A DNA stretch of 64,000 nt from CBDHHC01 sp050633205. Lineage in GTDB: Bacteria > Pseudomonadota > Alphaproteobacteria > Rhizobiales > CBDHHC01. The notes beneath the pieces were generated by a model. It was given only the letters and a program-made list of their open reading frames with translations. It made no database searches and had not been told where the DNA came from. Positions 1 to 9,030 of the stretch are shown here, in pieces (position 1 is the first letter of the stretch; every line of letters begins with the position of its first letter). Location of the stretch: assembly GCA_050633205.1 (NCBI GenBank), contig JBOEGA010000050.1, forward strand, positions 8,356-72,355, read 5' to 3'. A program made the translations under genes and the position numbers.

Positions 1-437
1 ACAGTCAGTATATCGGGAAAAAGATCTGTCATTTTTCCTATCAGATATGTGCATCCCCTGCTTACCTTGAGAAACATAGTTATCTTAAAAGCCCTGCTGA
101 CCTCTTGCTGCATAACTGTTTTGTTTACAGCTATTTCAGAGGAGGGAATGTGTGGCCTCTGGAAGACGGGATACAAGTCAAGGGCAACCTCAGAGTGAAC
201 AGCACCATTTTTATGATTGATTGTATTCGTCAAGGACTTGGCATCGGTTTTCTGCCAGATTTTGCAGCAAGAACTGCGCTCCGCAAGGGTGACATAGTCG
301 AGATACTGGCCGAACATGAAAAGCCACAGTTAACTTTTTATGCCATGTACCCGGAACGTCAACATGTTCCACCAAAACTGACGCACTGTATTGAGTTTAT
401 GCAGAAATGGTTCAGGGACAGTTTTTCTTATGGGTAG
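1..437 (+). CDS. LysR-family regulator, C-terminal part (cut by window edge)
   Basis: The frame is open from base 3 and ends at TAG 435-437, so only the C-terminal effector-binding half of a LysR transcription factor is present; the ATG at 105 is internal. Visible family traits are the ASPAYL segment followed by a leucine-rich turn, the FRGG..WPLEDG strand, the VNS segment, and IRQGLGIGFLPDFAA, the typical loop near the end of LysR co-inducer domains. The N-terminal helix-turn-helix lies outside the window. Its last 26 bases overlap tail-to-tail with the end of the leftward COX1-like pseudogene. The ligand and target cannot be read from this part. Confidence 0.85.
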   Translation, partial: SQYIGKKICHFSYQICASPAYLEKHSYLKSPADLLLHNCFVYSYFRGGNVWPLEDGIQVKGNLRVNSTIFMIDCIRQGLGIGFLPDFAARTALRKGDIVEILAEHEKPQLTFYAMYPERQHVPPKLTHCIEFMQKWFRDSFSYG

Positions 438-1839
438 GGAGAATGTCTGCTCTTTCTATTTTTCCTGAGTATATCCAAGCGACTACAAAAGGGAGCAGGC
501 TTCCAATCAGTAGGTAGCCGCCAATGTTTGGCAGGCTATTTATTAAGGTAAACTGATCAGGAAAATCAATACTTGCCCGAAACTGTGCTGCAGTTAAAAA
601 CAATGAAGGCATCAGCATAAACAGTATCCCGGTAACTGTCATAACCAGATGCAACAATGCAAATTTTGGTGTGTAAGTTTTATTTGTGGAAGGAATGAAA
701 AACGTATAGCAGCCTGCAAAAATCAAGCACATGCATATCATTGATATACCAGTGTTCAGTGTGTTCATTGCCATGGCAGCATCATTTGGAAATTTTGGAG
801 ATGCTGACAGGATATTTATAATAAAGCTAACTTCCAATGCTACGAAAAAAATTATAAAAACAGCACACCATAATACCGGTATCAATTTTTGTATTTTGCC
901 ATATATTATTGCGGGTAGGTAATTTGCCATTAGATACATGGTAACAACGATATAGAGCCCAATTACGAAAAAATAAATGCCTTCTACAGTAACGGCCTGA
1001 AGCTCCTAGGATGCAAAATCAAAAAATGACAGAAGTACAGGGCCAAATAATCTGAGGATCATCCCTCCACCTATCAACACCAGGAAAACCTGATTTAACA
1101 GATAATTACCAGCTCCGGATTTAATAGAAGATGAGACAATAAAAACGAATACTCCCATAGAGCAAAGAAAAACAAGGGTTGGGTCCATTGTATATGAAAT
1201 GTATCGCACCAGATCAAAAGTTTTACCTAAATCATCTGAAATTCGGAATGGCTGGTTACTTTGCAAAACTGAAAAGTGATATGCCATTATTGACAATATA
1301 CTGATGCACCCAACTATTGAAGCGACTACATACCACCCAACAAAAGAGTGTCGATTTTCTGTTTTACCGTTTTTTCTGAATACCAGATAGAGGTAATAAA
1401 CCGAATTTAAAATTATAGAAAGATACAGACAATAGAACACTAAGTATGATCTTATTGGGCCTTCCTTGTACAATAAAACCTCTCGAGGAAGAGAGATCGC
1501 AACTGTAGGAATAATCATATTAAAGGCATATGTAACAAAACTCAGAACAAATAAGACCAATGCTAGCACAGGTACAGGCCACAAGGGCAGAGCGTCTAAT
1601 TTTAATTCCCTTTGAAAAAGAATATAGCCAAAGCCGCAGAAAAACAGTGGCATTAAGATATACTGATTTATCATCACATTTGCATGATATCCAGAAATAT
1701 TCCCCCAAGCTGATGCCAAAATCGTCCACAGTGCAAAAATTGTAACGAAGCTGCAAAACACAAAATACCGATTTGCGATCTGGTGAAAAGTACGCGGCAA
1801 CAGATAAAAATTCCAGAGTCTTGCTTTTCGGAACTTCAT
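412..1839 (-). pseudogene. COX1-like membrane protein B, split by an in-frame TAG
   Basis: Two open frames (1839-1006 and 939-412) lie in the same minus-strand frame and are separated only by TAG at 1008-1006, codon 278 of 476. Read through, they give one polytopic protein parallel to the neighbour at 1867-3333: CGFGY near residue 70 matches the COX1 GGFGN turn, and the segment after the stop ends in a PDQF..INSLPNIGGY stretch matching the COX1 DYPDAF..SSIGSY C-terminus. All ligand positions look lost: aligned residues for bovine H240, H376 and H378 are Asp, Glu and Ile, the heme a His in helix II is shifted by one, and the helix VII-VIII part seems absent. An RBS (AGGA, 8 nt spacing) precedes ATG 1839. 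It could be a pseudogene, two separate polypeptides, or a sequencing error; a pseudogene is most likely. Confidence 0.6.
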
Positions 1840-1866
1840 TATTTATTTCCTGTGTTTCATTTTCTT

Positions 1867-3333
1867 CTAAAGAGCTCGTGGAGAAAACGGCTGTATTGGA
1901 GCGCGGCTGATGTCTCTGACTGGTTTTGCATATTTCCAGACAAAGAAAAGGAAGACAAAGCTGGCTGCCAGCATGTAGCTTCCTATTGAGGACAGGTTAT
2001 TGAAGGAGGAAAATGCTTCCGGATAGTCGGCCTGCATACGGACCATTCCTACTTTCCCTGCAAGCATTTGGGGGACAAATGTCAGGTAGATGCCTTCAAT
2101 AAAAATTACGAACTGGGCTATTGCAATGGCCGGAACATACTTCCTCTCAAAGAGTTTTGGAAAATAGATATACAGGGCTCCGCAGATTACGCACATGGCC
2201 TGCGCATAGAAAATCATATGCATAAAAGCTGTGTAGGCATGAGTGCTTTTTAATGCGATATCTTGCTGCAACATTCCTGCAGAGCGTAATATTATCAGGG
2301 AACTATAAGGGATAACCAAAAATGCCAGCGCCCACAACAAAGGGACATAGTCTCGCTTTTTAGCGACCAGAACAGTGGCAATCCAACAGGTGTGAATTAC
2401 CAAGATTACCAGCGGGATTGCCAGAGATATGTCAACTGGTATGCTTTCCTCTGTTATGGCAGCAAAAATGAATTTATCCAGCAGTATTGTTTCCAGTAAA
2501 ATCAGCGCTCCAAGCAAACCAGAGAGAATTTTATTTGCCTGATTGAATATAATTTTGCTGTCAGTGGCCATGGAAATTATTTTGCACATTATGCCGAGGT
2601 TGCACAAAGTGATGATCAATTTAAATGAGATATGCCCGGTCAAATGCCCGACCAGCCTAGGGCTATCAAAAGCATTATTCTTTTGCATATCCCACATAAC
2701 GAAAGTGCTCTCAACAAAGAGCGACAGCATTACGAATATGACATAGATCGAGGTAATAAACAGAAACCATACGGGCAGTGAAATATCTGCCTTGCGTTCG
2801 CACCTGACCAGACAATGCAGGAAGTTAATCGCTGTCAATAACATGGACAAGGCCGCGAGATAGAAAGAAATGTAGCTGAAATACTCAGCCCATCGATAGG
2901 TCTTTTTTACTGGTGACGGGCTATATAATTCCCATATCCTGCTATCGAACATCAAAACTACATATACTGCAATCAGTATGAAAAGCGCCCCTGCCAGACA
3001 CCAGAATGATATAGCACCCAGGTTTCTATTTGGAAGTTTTTGGAAATCAGGTAATTCCGGTAAAAATGCGTAGCCAAAACCTGCGAAGAGAAATGGTATT
3101 AAGGCATATATAAGGGCGATAGCCCCGTGGCCCTCGCTTACTATATTATAGAGTTCCGCAGATCTGAAAAGTTGGGTTCCTGGAAAATGCAGCTCATACC
3201 GAAGCACAATTGCCAGTATTATAGCTATTGCAATTGCTGCTCCGGAAAGCAAAAAATACTGAACAGCTAACTGCTGGGAAGTCTGAGGCAGAAGCCAACG
3301 TTTAAGCGGGGCTTTCTTCAGGTCTGAAATCAT
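1867..3333 (-). CDS. Degenerate cytochrome c oxidase subunit I homologue A
   Basis: This 488-residue protein has about twelve hydrophobic helices and aligns along its whole length with heme-copper oxidase subunit I (RYELHFPGTQL, ELYNIVSEGHG, AGFGYAFLPEL, ISFW, PEAFSSFNNLSSIGSY). The low-spin heme ligands look kept: H69 (bovine H61) and H372 (H378). H234 matches CuB ligand H240, but the following P-E-x-Y is I-S-F-K, the CuB pair HH is D286-K287, and the heme a3 ligand H376 is F370. By family knowledge such a protein could bind one heme but could not form the heme a3-CuB oxygen-reducing centre. No subunit II or III is nearby. It lies downstream of a DUF1499 gene in a leftward run and upstream of a second, broken paralogue. 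A role in electron transfer or heme sensing is inference. Confidence 0.75.
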   Translation of the reverse strand: MISDLKKAPLKRWLLPQTSQQLAVQYFLLSGAAIAIAIILAIVLRYELHFPGTQLFRSAELYNIVSEGHGAIALIYALIPFLFAGFGYAFLPELPDFQKLPNRNLGAISFWCLAGALFILIAVYVVLMFDSRIWELYSPSPVKKTYRWAEYFSYISFYLAALSMLLTAINFLHCLVRCERKADISLPVWFLFITSIYVIFVMLSLFVESTFVMWDMQKNNAFDSPRLVGHLTGHISFKLIITLCNLGIMCKIISMATDSKIIFNQANKILSGLLGALILLETILLDKFIFAAITEESIPVDISLAIPLVILVIHTCWIATVLVAKKRDYVPLLWALAFLVIPYSSLIILRSAGMLQQDIALKSTHAYTAFMHMIFYAQAMCVICGALYIYFPKLFERKYVPAIAIAQFVIFIEGIYLTFVPQMLAGKVGMVRMQADYPEAFSSFNNLSSIGSYMLAASFVFLFFVWKYAKPVRDISRAPIQPFSPRAL

Positions 3334-3390
3334 CGTTTTTTCTTTTTATTGTGATGCGATATCAAATATCACTGATAATTACAGAAGCAT

Positions 3391-3783
3391 CTAAAGCTCT
3401 TTATGAAGCGCGCTCAACCAGGCATTAATGCGTTTTTTATTCTGCCCAAAGTCTGAGCGTCCGTATTTGCTGCGGGAATATATCGCCAATGTGGACTGAT
3501 TTGGGTCGGAAAGCTGAATGAACTGGACGGTTATTGTGTCAGGGAAGCGGAAAAGAGCGGTGCGCTGCACAAGCTCAAACTTCATATTTGCTTCGTCGGC
3601 ATCTTTCCGGGTAATACGCGGTTGCTTTGAGACAAATTTATCCCAGAGTTGCTGAAGCTCCGGTGCAGAAACAGGATAGACCGGAGCAGTTCTGTGTGGT
3701 TCTGCTTCTTTGCAGAGGCCTTCAGGAGCCACGATATACTGGTTTGGTGTTTTCTTCAGGCGTAATTTCTCGAAATCAATCAT
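3391..3783 (-). CDS. DUF1499 family protein
   Basis: A 130-residue soluble protein with the DUF1499 pattern: a short N-terminal strand, a central VQRTALFRFPDTITVQF segment and the C-terminal signature STLAIYSRSKYGRSDFG..KKRINAWL, in which R-S-x-x-G-x-S-D-x-G and the NxKR(I) helix are the conserved core. The function of the family is unknown. It carries no signal peptide or membrane helix here. It sits 57 nt upstream of the degenerate COX1-like gene and 74 nt downstream of a small membrane protein on the same strand, so co-transcription is plausible. Confidence 0.75.
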   Translation of the reverse strand: MIDFEKLRLKKTPNQYIVAPEGLCKEAEPHRTAPVYPVSAPELQQLWDKFVSKQPRITRKDADEANMKFELVQRTALFRFPDTITVQFIQLSDPNQSTLAIYSRSKYGRSDFGQNKKRINAWLSALHKEL

Positions 3784-3857
3784 ATTTATTTTCTTTATTA
3801 TTGAATTCGTATTCTTGAACTCATGATTACTCTATAGCCAGCCCCCGGAAACAGGAA

Positions 3858-4052
3858 CTAGTTTTCTTTTTTCTCGTAGACACCAGTCTTTGGATCGGGC
3901 TCAAGGTCATCAGCTTCACGGATATGAGGTGATGCAGATTTCTCTACATTTTCCTTTGGCTTTTCCGGTAGTTTTTCTTCCGGCTTTGCCAACCATTTAT
4001 AGGCAGCCCAGCCGCCCATGGCTCCCAGTGCTAAAAGTACAATTGGATGCAT
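3858..4052 (-). CDS. Small single-pass membrane protein
   Basis: A 64-residue protein with one hydrophobic N-terminal segment (about residues 3-20, with small residues GAMGGWAAY) followed by a charged, proline- and lysine-rich tail. Its ATG (4052-4050) directly follows the TAA of the S49 peptidase gene, so the two are almost certainly translationally coupled. The peptidase itself lacks an obvious membrane anchor, and this protein could supply one, but that is inference from gene order. I do not recognise a named family. Confidence 0.65.
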   Translation of the reverse strand: MHPIVLLALGAMGGWAAYKWLAKPEEKLPEKPKENVEKSASPHIREADDLEPDPKTGVYEKKEN

Positions 4053-4961
4053 TTAAAATCCGTATCTGGACCACATAGCCCTTGTTTCCAGTGCCGAGAT
4101 TAACTCGTCAGCAAGACCCATACCTGCCAGAGAAGAAAGGTCAAAATTTGATCCATCAAGTTTTGAACCGAATTTCATGCGTCCAAACAGGCCTTTACTT
4201 TGTGAGATGACTTTCAGTTTTACATGTTCACCAAAGACCTCACGCATTTTTGTCCGCAGGTCTGAAATGCCATCGATAAGGCCCATTTCCAATGCCTGAG
4301 TACCACTCCAGAACTCACCTGTGTAAACAGTATCATCCGGGGCTTTTATCTTGTCTCCACGGCGGTCTTTGACCATATTGATAAAGCTTTCATGAACATC
4401 AGCCTGAATTTTAAGAAGACGATCGACATCTTCCTGTTTCTGAGGCTGGAAAGCATCCAGAGACATTTTGTTTCTGCCAGCAGTATAGACACGCCGTTCT
4501 ATGCCGTATTTTTCAATAAGCTTATCAAAACCGAAGCCTGCTGCAATAACGCCAATAGAGCCTATGATTGAACTACGGTCCGCATAAATTTCATCTCCAG
4601 CGATAGAGAGCATATATCCGCCTGATGCTGCAACATCCTCACAGAAGACATAGACCGGAAGCTCTTTCTCTTCGGCCAGTGCCCGAATTCGGGTGTATAT
4701 CAGGTTCGACTGAACAGGTGAGCCGCCTGGGGAATTGATCTGAATAGCAACTGCTTTAGCTCCGGATACCGAGAAGGCTTTCTGGATTACTCCGGCAGTT
4801 GCACTTAAAGACAGGCCAGGTCTTAAAGGTGAAGATACTCCGATAGCGCCAGTCAAGCGGATCACTGGAACTATTGGTGTTTTAGTTCCCCATGTCCAGG
4901 GTTTTAGAATACCTGGCTTTGGTGTCTTCTTTTTATTTTTTGCTGTCATTTGTTCGGTCAT
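4053..4961 (-). CDS. S49 family serine peptidase (SppA/SohB-like)
   Basis: A 302-residue member of the signal peptide peptidase A clan with the crotonase-like fold. INSPGGSP (about residues 76-82), the nucleophile Ser113 in DVAASGGYM, GSIGVI and the candidate general base Lys165 in TAGRNKMS form the expected Ser-Lys dyad layout of single-domain S49 enzymes. Family role: cleavage of leftover signal peptides or membrane proteins. Unlike E. coli SppA/SohB, the N-terminus (about 30 residues, Lys/Pro-rich) has no clear transmembrane helix. It begins 9 nt after the TrmN6-like gene and is followed at once by a small membrane protein. Confidence 0.88.
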   Translation of the reverse strand: MTEQMTAKNKKKTPKPGILKPWTWGTKTPIVPVIRLTGAIGVSSPLRPGLSLSATAGVIQKAFSVSGAKAVAIQINSPGGSPVQSNLIYTRIRALAEEKELPVYVFCEDVAASGGYMLSIAGDEIYADRSSIIGSIGVIAAGFGFDKLIEKYGIERRVYTAGRNKMSLDAFQPQKQEDVDRLLKIQADVHESFINMVKDRRGDKIKAPDDTVYTGEFWSGTQALEMGLIDGISDLRTKMREVFGEHVKLKVISQSKGLFGRMKFGSKLDGSNFDLSSLAGMGLADELISALETRAMWSRYGF

Positions 4962-4970
4962 TTGGCCCTA

Positions 4971-5741
4971 TCAATCAATTAGTGCGGCACCGTCTCTCAA
5001 TATGGAGGCGGCTTTTGGGGTGAAGGCTCCTGTTTCATCATGCATAATCAGGCCCGGCTCAATTTGCAACGGTCCTTTACTTGATTTTATACCCTGTACC
5101 AACATTCGGCTGGCAGGCTGCCCTTTTTTTGAATATATTGGGTAGATCCTGATATTTCCAACCCGTCTTTCAAAAAATCCAAGTAATTTACCAAGAATTT
5201 CCGGAGTGTGGACAATTGTTATTGATCCTTTGGGCCTTGTATGAGTGATCAGAAAGCGGACCCACCGCTCCAACTCATCAGCATTATGCATATGTGCCTG
5301 CGCTTTTACAGGGTCTTTGGGTTTTCTGGAATGGAGCTGGTTATAAAAAGGGGGATTGGCAAAGGTGTGATCAAAACTGTCAGGGGTAAGGCCCATTGCT
5401 TTCCAGCTATTCCCTGAACCGGTCACATTTCCTTCAACTACATTAAAATTATTTTGATTATTTCTTGAGGCGTTTTCTCTGGCGATGGTTGCCAGTTCAG
5501 GCTGAAGCTCAACGCCTGTGATACTCAATTCCCCGATGCGCCCGGCAAGGCAAAGGCTTACAACACCTGACCCAATTCCAGCTTCAAGAATATTCTGTCC
5601 GCTGGCTGCAGGAATTGAAGCTGCCAACAGTACCGAATCAGTCCCTGCCCTGGGGCCCGTTTTTGCCTGAATTATTGTAATTTTCCCCCCGATAAATGCG
5701 TCGCAAGTTGTCTCAATTGCGGGGGAAGAGTTTGTATTCAT
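4971..5741 (-). CDS. TrmN6-like tRNA/RNA adenine N6-methyltransferase
   Basis: A 256-residue Rossmann-fold SAM-dependent methyltransferase. LEAGIGSGVVSLCLAGR is motif I for SAM binding, GVELQPELA is motif II, and FANPPFYNQ is the N-P-P-F motif IV typical of N6-adenine methyltransferases of the COG4123/YfiC group, which modify A37 of tRNA1(Val). The N-terminal DAFIGGKITIIQ..GPRAGTDSVLLAA stretch is typical of alphaproteobacterial members. The substrate is inferred from the family. It is 9 nt upstream of the S49 peptidase gene, an arrangement that I believe recurs in related genomes. Confidence 0.8.
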   Translation of the reverse strand: MNTNSSPAIETTCDAFIGGKITIIQAKTGPRAGTDSVLLAASIPAASGQNILEAGIGSGVVSLCLAGRIGELSITGVELQPELATIARENASRNNQNNFNVVEGNVTGSGNSWKAMGLTPDSFDHTFANPPFYNQLHSRKPKDPVKAQAHMHNADELERWVRFLITHTRPKGSITIVHTPEILGKLLGFFERRVGNIRIYPIYSKKGQPASRMLVQGIKSSKGPLQIEPGLIMHDETGAFTPKAASILRDGAALID

Positions 5742-5781
5742 TATTGTCTTTCTATAATCCCATAGTTTCTAACGTGCAGGC

Positions 5782-6000
5782 CTATTTGGGAATACCTTCA
5801 ATATCAGCATCCTTCAGAATTTTGCGCGCGGCGTTAAGATCCCCGGCTGTCACCATGATTCGCTGGGGTAAAATTCCCAGGGACCCGTCCATAATGCTCA
5901 TGTGCGTATCCAACAGTACGTACTCAATACCAGAATCTTTTAATAATGACTGGATAAAACTGATAGAAACCGGGTTATTTGTGCGAATTAATTCTTCCAA
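5782..6000 (-). CDS. DUF2007 putative signal-transducing protein
   Basis: A short protein of about 72 residues of the DUF2007 family, with the typical start E-E-L-I-R-T-N-N-P-V, the central DSGIEYVLLDTHMS, and LPQRIMV followed by a helix. I place the start at TTG 6000-5998 because GGAG lies six bases upstream and the family's N-terminus fits; an upstream in-frame TTG at 6012 has no such site. The family has a ferredoxin-like fold and is called signal-transducing, but no mechanism is established. It is the first gene of the leftward run, divergent from ispB. Confidence 0.75.
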   Translation of the reverse strand: MEELIRTNNPVSISFIQSLLKDSGIEYVLLDTHMSIMDGSLGILPQRIMVTAGDLNAARKILKDADIEGIPK

Positions 6001-6213
6001 GAGTTGCTCCAAGGTGTTTTTTATGACAATTCTTAAGCTCTGATCAGGGATATAATGATATAAATCAATCAGTAATTCACCATTCGTCTTTTATAATAGC
6101 AGGATGTGCGGCGATCTGGCTTGACGTAATTATATTCAAACGTCGTATATTTTGTAACATAGTGATTATAGTGTAGATATCCATCATCTGTAAAAAAATC
6201 TGGAGATTAAGAC

Positions 6214-7230
6214 TTGGGCGTTGTTATACCATTAACTGGCACACGGGATTCAAAAGCTGGTCTGAAACCAATCCTTGAACTCGTTGAAGACGATATGACT
6301 CGCGTTAACCGGGTCATACTGGATAAAGCTGAATCCAAAGTGGATACAATCCCTGAGCTGGCAAAGCATCTGATTAACTCAGGCGGCAAACGTTTGCGCC
6401 CCATGCTTACACTGGCAACGGCAAAAATGTGCTCCTATACCGGTGATGGTCATATACAACTGGCTGCCAGTGTTGAATTTATGCACACGGCAACTTTGCT
6501 GCACGATGATGTGGTTGATGAAAGTGATCTGAGACGCGGCCGGAAGACAGCCCGTATGGTCTGGGGTAATCAGGCCAGTGTTCTTGTTGGTGACTATCTT
6601 CTGGGACAGGCTTTCAAAATGATGGTGGGTGTTGGCTCCCTTGGTGCGCTTGCAGTGCTTTCCAATGCTGCGGCAGTTATCGCGGAAGGTGAAGTCCTTC
6701 AGTTGTCAGTTGCCAAAAATACCGAAACAACAGAAGACGATTATCTGGCTGTTATTGATGCCAAAACTGCTGCCCTGTTCTCTGCTGCATCCGAAGTTGG
6801 TGCTATCATTGCGGAACATCCGAAAACAGAGCAGGCTGCACTTCGTTCATATGGCAAAAATCTTGGACTGGCATTTCAGCTTGTAGATGATGCACTTGAT
6901 TATGCAGGTGAAGAGGAAAAAACCGGCAAGGAAGTTGGTGATGATTTCCGTGAAGGCAAAATTACCCTTCCTGTTGTCCTGAGCTATCGCAGAGGAAATG
7001 ATGAAGAGCGCAAATTCTGGAAACGTACTCTTGAAGAGGGCGATATTCAGGATGGAGATCTGGAACATGCCATTTCTCTGATGGAAAAGCATGAGGCGCT
7101 TCAAGATACTATTGAGCGAGCTCGTCATTATGGTGCTATTGCCCGTGATGCACTGGCCATATTCCCGGAAAGTGAAGCCAAATCAGCACTTCTGGACGTT
7201 GTTGCTTTTTGCGTAAACAGAACACATTAG
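6214..7230 (+). CDS. ispB: Polyprenyl diphosphate synthase (octaprenyl type)
   Basis: A trans-prenyltransferase of 338 residues. Both aspartate-rich motifs are present: LLHDDVVDESDLRRG (DDxxD) and FQLVDDALDYAG. The GGKRLRP segment that binds isopentenyl diphosphate is near residue 58. It makes the long isoprenoid tail of ubiquinone by adding isopentenyl units to an allylic diphosphate. The start is TTG at 6214, eight bases after GGAG; no in-frame ATG fits the N-terminus better. Chain length cannot be read with certainty from sequence alone. It stands alone and divergent from the DUF2007 gene. Confidence 0.93.
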   Translation: MGVVIPLTGTRDSKAGLKPILELVEDDMTRVNRVILDKAESKVDTIPELAKHLINSGGKRLRPMLTLATAKMCSYTGDGHIQLAASVEFMHTATLLHDDVVDESDLRRGRKTARMVWGNQASVLVGDYLLGQAFKMMVGVGSLGALAVLSNAAAVIAEGEVLQLSVAKNTETTEDDYLAVIDAKTAALFSAASEVGAIIAEHPKTEQAALRSYGKNLGLAFQLVDDALDYAGEEEKTGKEVGDDFREGKITLPVVLSYRRGNDEERKFWKRTLEEGDIQDGDLEHAISLMEKHEALQDTIERARHYGAIARDALAIFPESEAKSALLDVVAFCVNRTH

Positions 7231-7316
7231 ACGTAACTGTATTACGATCAGCCACATTTATGACCTAAAACCATGATTTCCCGTTGATCTATACAGATTA
7301 ACATGGGTGGGATATT

Positions 7317-8957
7317 ATGAATTTTTCTATTATGGATGAATTTAAAAAGCATGGCACTTTGCTTGGAATGGTTGGTGCTGTGGGTGGCTTCATATCGGAC
7401 GTTCTGCAACCGCTGGCACCGTTGAGCTATTATGTTTTTATAGTCAGTGCTGTTGCCAGTATCATTCTGATATTAACATTTGCTGTTCTGAAGTCCCGCC
7501 GTCAGAAGCTTTTTCATGCGTTCCTGCTTACAAGCGCATTTGCGGTGTTTTCCGGAATTTTTGTTGGACTTGGCAGTGAGCAAACCCAGGCCAAGGGCGT
7601 TCTGGCTTCCAAGATACCCGCGATTGAACAACTCCAATCGCAACTCGGCCTTCTTCAGAGAGATATTGCAGAGATCAAGAAAGAGACAAAGAAAACCAAC
7701 GTTATTGTCTCTAAAATTGAAAAATCGAGCAAAGAAACAGCTCAGGCAACGAAACAGATCGCCAAATCTCTGGAGGCTATTCAACAGGGTTTTTCCAAAT
7801 TATCTTCTTCCGGAGGAGTTATTCCGTCACCAACACAACCGGAAGAGTTTTATCATAATGCCCGTATTCATGAGCAAGGTGGAGATTACCTGAAAGCACG
7901 GAAGAGCTATAACAGGCTGTTTTCCTTTAAACTGAAATATCTTGATCCTCACCTGCGATATCAGACTTTTCTCAAGGTGCAGGAAGGTCGTGCCGGTGCT
8001 CGGGAAATATACAGTGCCCTTTATGAAAGAGATAAACAGCCAGTTGTAGAATTTGCCAGAATATTGCTGTTTGATGCGCCCCAAAGAACCGTAATGCTTC
8101 AGGCTTTCATAAAAGCAAATGAAGAGTTTGCTCCCGCCTATTACGAATTAAGCAAGGAGTATTCAGCTGCCCGAAAAGGTGTTCAGACCCTCAATGACAA
8201 GCGGGAAGAGTTGAAAGCACTTGAGACATTCACAAAACTGCATGAAAAAGGTAAATTTATCAAATACTTCATTGATAAAGAACTTGCTGCAAAGTGGATC
8301 AGTGATACGAAAACACGTTTAAAAGCCCTTGAAGTGCTTAAGCGCACAGCAAGCGCTCCTCCCGTTAAACTGAGCCTTAACCGTCATAATGCCGGATGGA
8401 ATGCAACTCTATTGATGCAGGAAGATGCTAAAGAGATTTTTTACAGAGTTGGGAATGAGGGAGACTTTAAAAGCACTGGCCTGACAGAGGTTATCAGCCA
8501 GAAGACAGGCTTCCCTGTGCCGAAAATTTACTTTCCACTGGCAGCCAATACAAAGCCAGGCGTGATACAGGTGAAATATACTGATGCGGGTGGCGAGAGC
8601 AGAGGACCGTTTAATCTGGAATTTAATCCAAATGCGGCTCTGTTTAAATCTCAAAAAGATATTCTGGGGCAAACACGCACCTCATGGGTTTCCTATAGAG
8701 ATTTTGACGGCAAGCTGCTGGTATATTTCACGCATATGATATCTTATCGATGCGCGCTTAAAGAGGTCAGGTACAGTATTGATAATAGTGATTTAGACAA
8801 GGTTTTTCCTGTGCCTGAATGTGACCCTAAAAACCCGTACAGCGTTCCAACTGACAGCAAGATCTATATGGAAGCTCCCAAAGATACAAAGTTCTTTACT
8901 GTGCAGGTCACCTATCATGATGGAACCAAGTCTGAGCCTAACAGATTTGACCGTTAA
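7317..8957 (+). CDS. Membrane-anchored coiled-coil/TPR-like protein of unknown function
   Basis: A 546-residue protein. Three hydrophobic helices lie at about residues 14-34, 40-58 and 66-88, followed by a heptad-rich coiled coil (about 100-155, Gln/Lys/Glu-rich). A helical region with TPR-like character follows (EEFYHNARIHEQGGDYLKARKSYNRL, about 176-200) and then a beta-rich C-terminal half. I do not recognise a named family. The ATG is preceded by GGTGGG. It lies between ispB and a cytochrome c gene on the same strand without close spacing. Confidence 0.7.
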   Translation: MNFSIMDEFKKHGTLLGMVGAVGGFISDVLQPLAPLSYYVFIVSAVASIILILTFAVLKSRRQKLFHAFLLTSAFAVFSGIFVGLGSEQTQAKGVLASKIPAIEQLQSQLGLLQRDIAEIKKETKKTNVIVSKIEKSSKETAQATKQIAKSLEAIQQGFSKLSSSGGVIPSPTQPEEFYHNARIHEQGGDYLKARKSYNRLFSFKLKYLDPHLRYQTFLKVQEGRAGAREIYSALYERDKQPVVEFARILLFDAPQRTVMLQAFIKANEEFAPAYYELSKEYSAARKGVQTLNDKREELKALETFTKLHEKGKFIKYFIDKELAAKWISDTKTRLKALEVLKRTASAPPVKLSLNRHNAGWNATLLMQEDAKEIFYRVGNEGDFKSTGLTEVISQKTGFPVPKIYFPLAANTKPGVIQVKYTDAGGESRGPFNLEFNPNAALFKSQKDILGQTRTSWVSYRDFDGKLLVYFTHMISYRCALKEVRYSIDNSDLDKVFPVPECDPKNPYSVPTDSKIYMEAPKDTKFFTVQVTYHDGTKSEPNRFDR

Positions 8958-9030
8958 TTGATTTGCGTCAACGACTCTGGCCTGAAAAGTGACCAGGGTC
9001 GTTTGCAATATTCATATTAAAGGTCGTCTG

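Noticed and set aside
412..1839. Reassignment of TAG to an amino acid as the cause of the two split genes
   Set aside because: TAG terminates many intact genes nearby (ispB, DUF1499, COX1-like A, DUF2007), so it is a normal stop codon.
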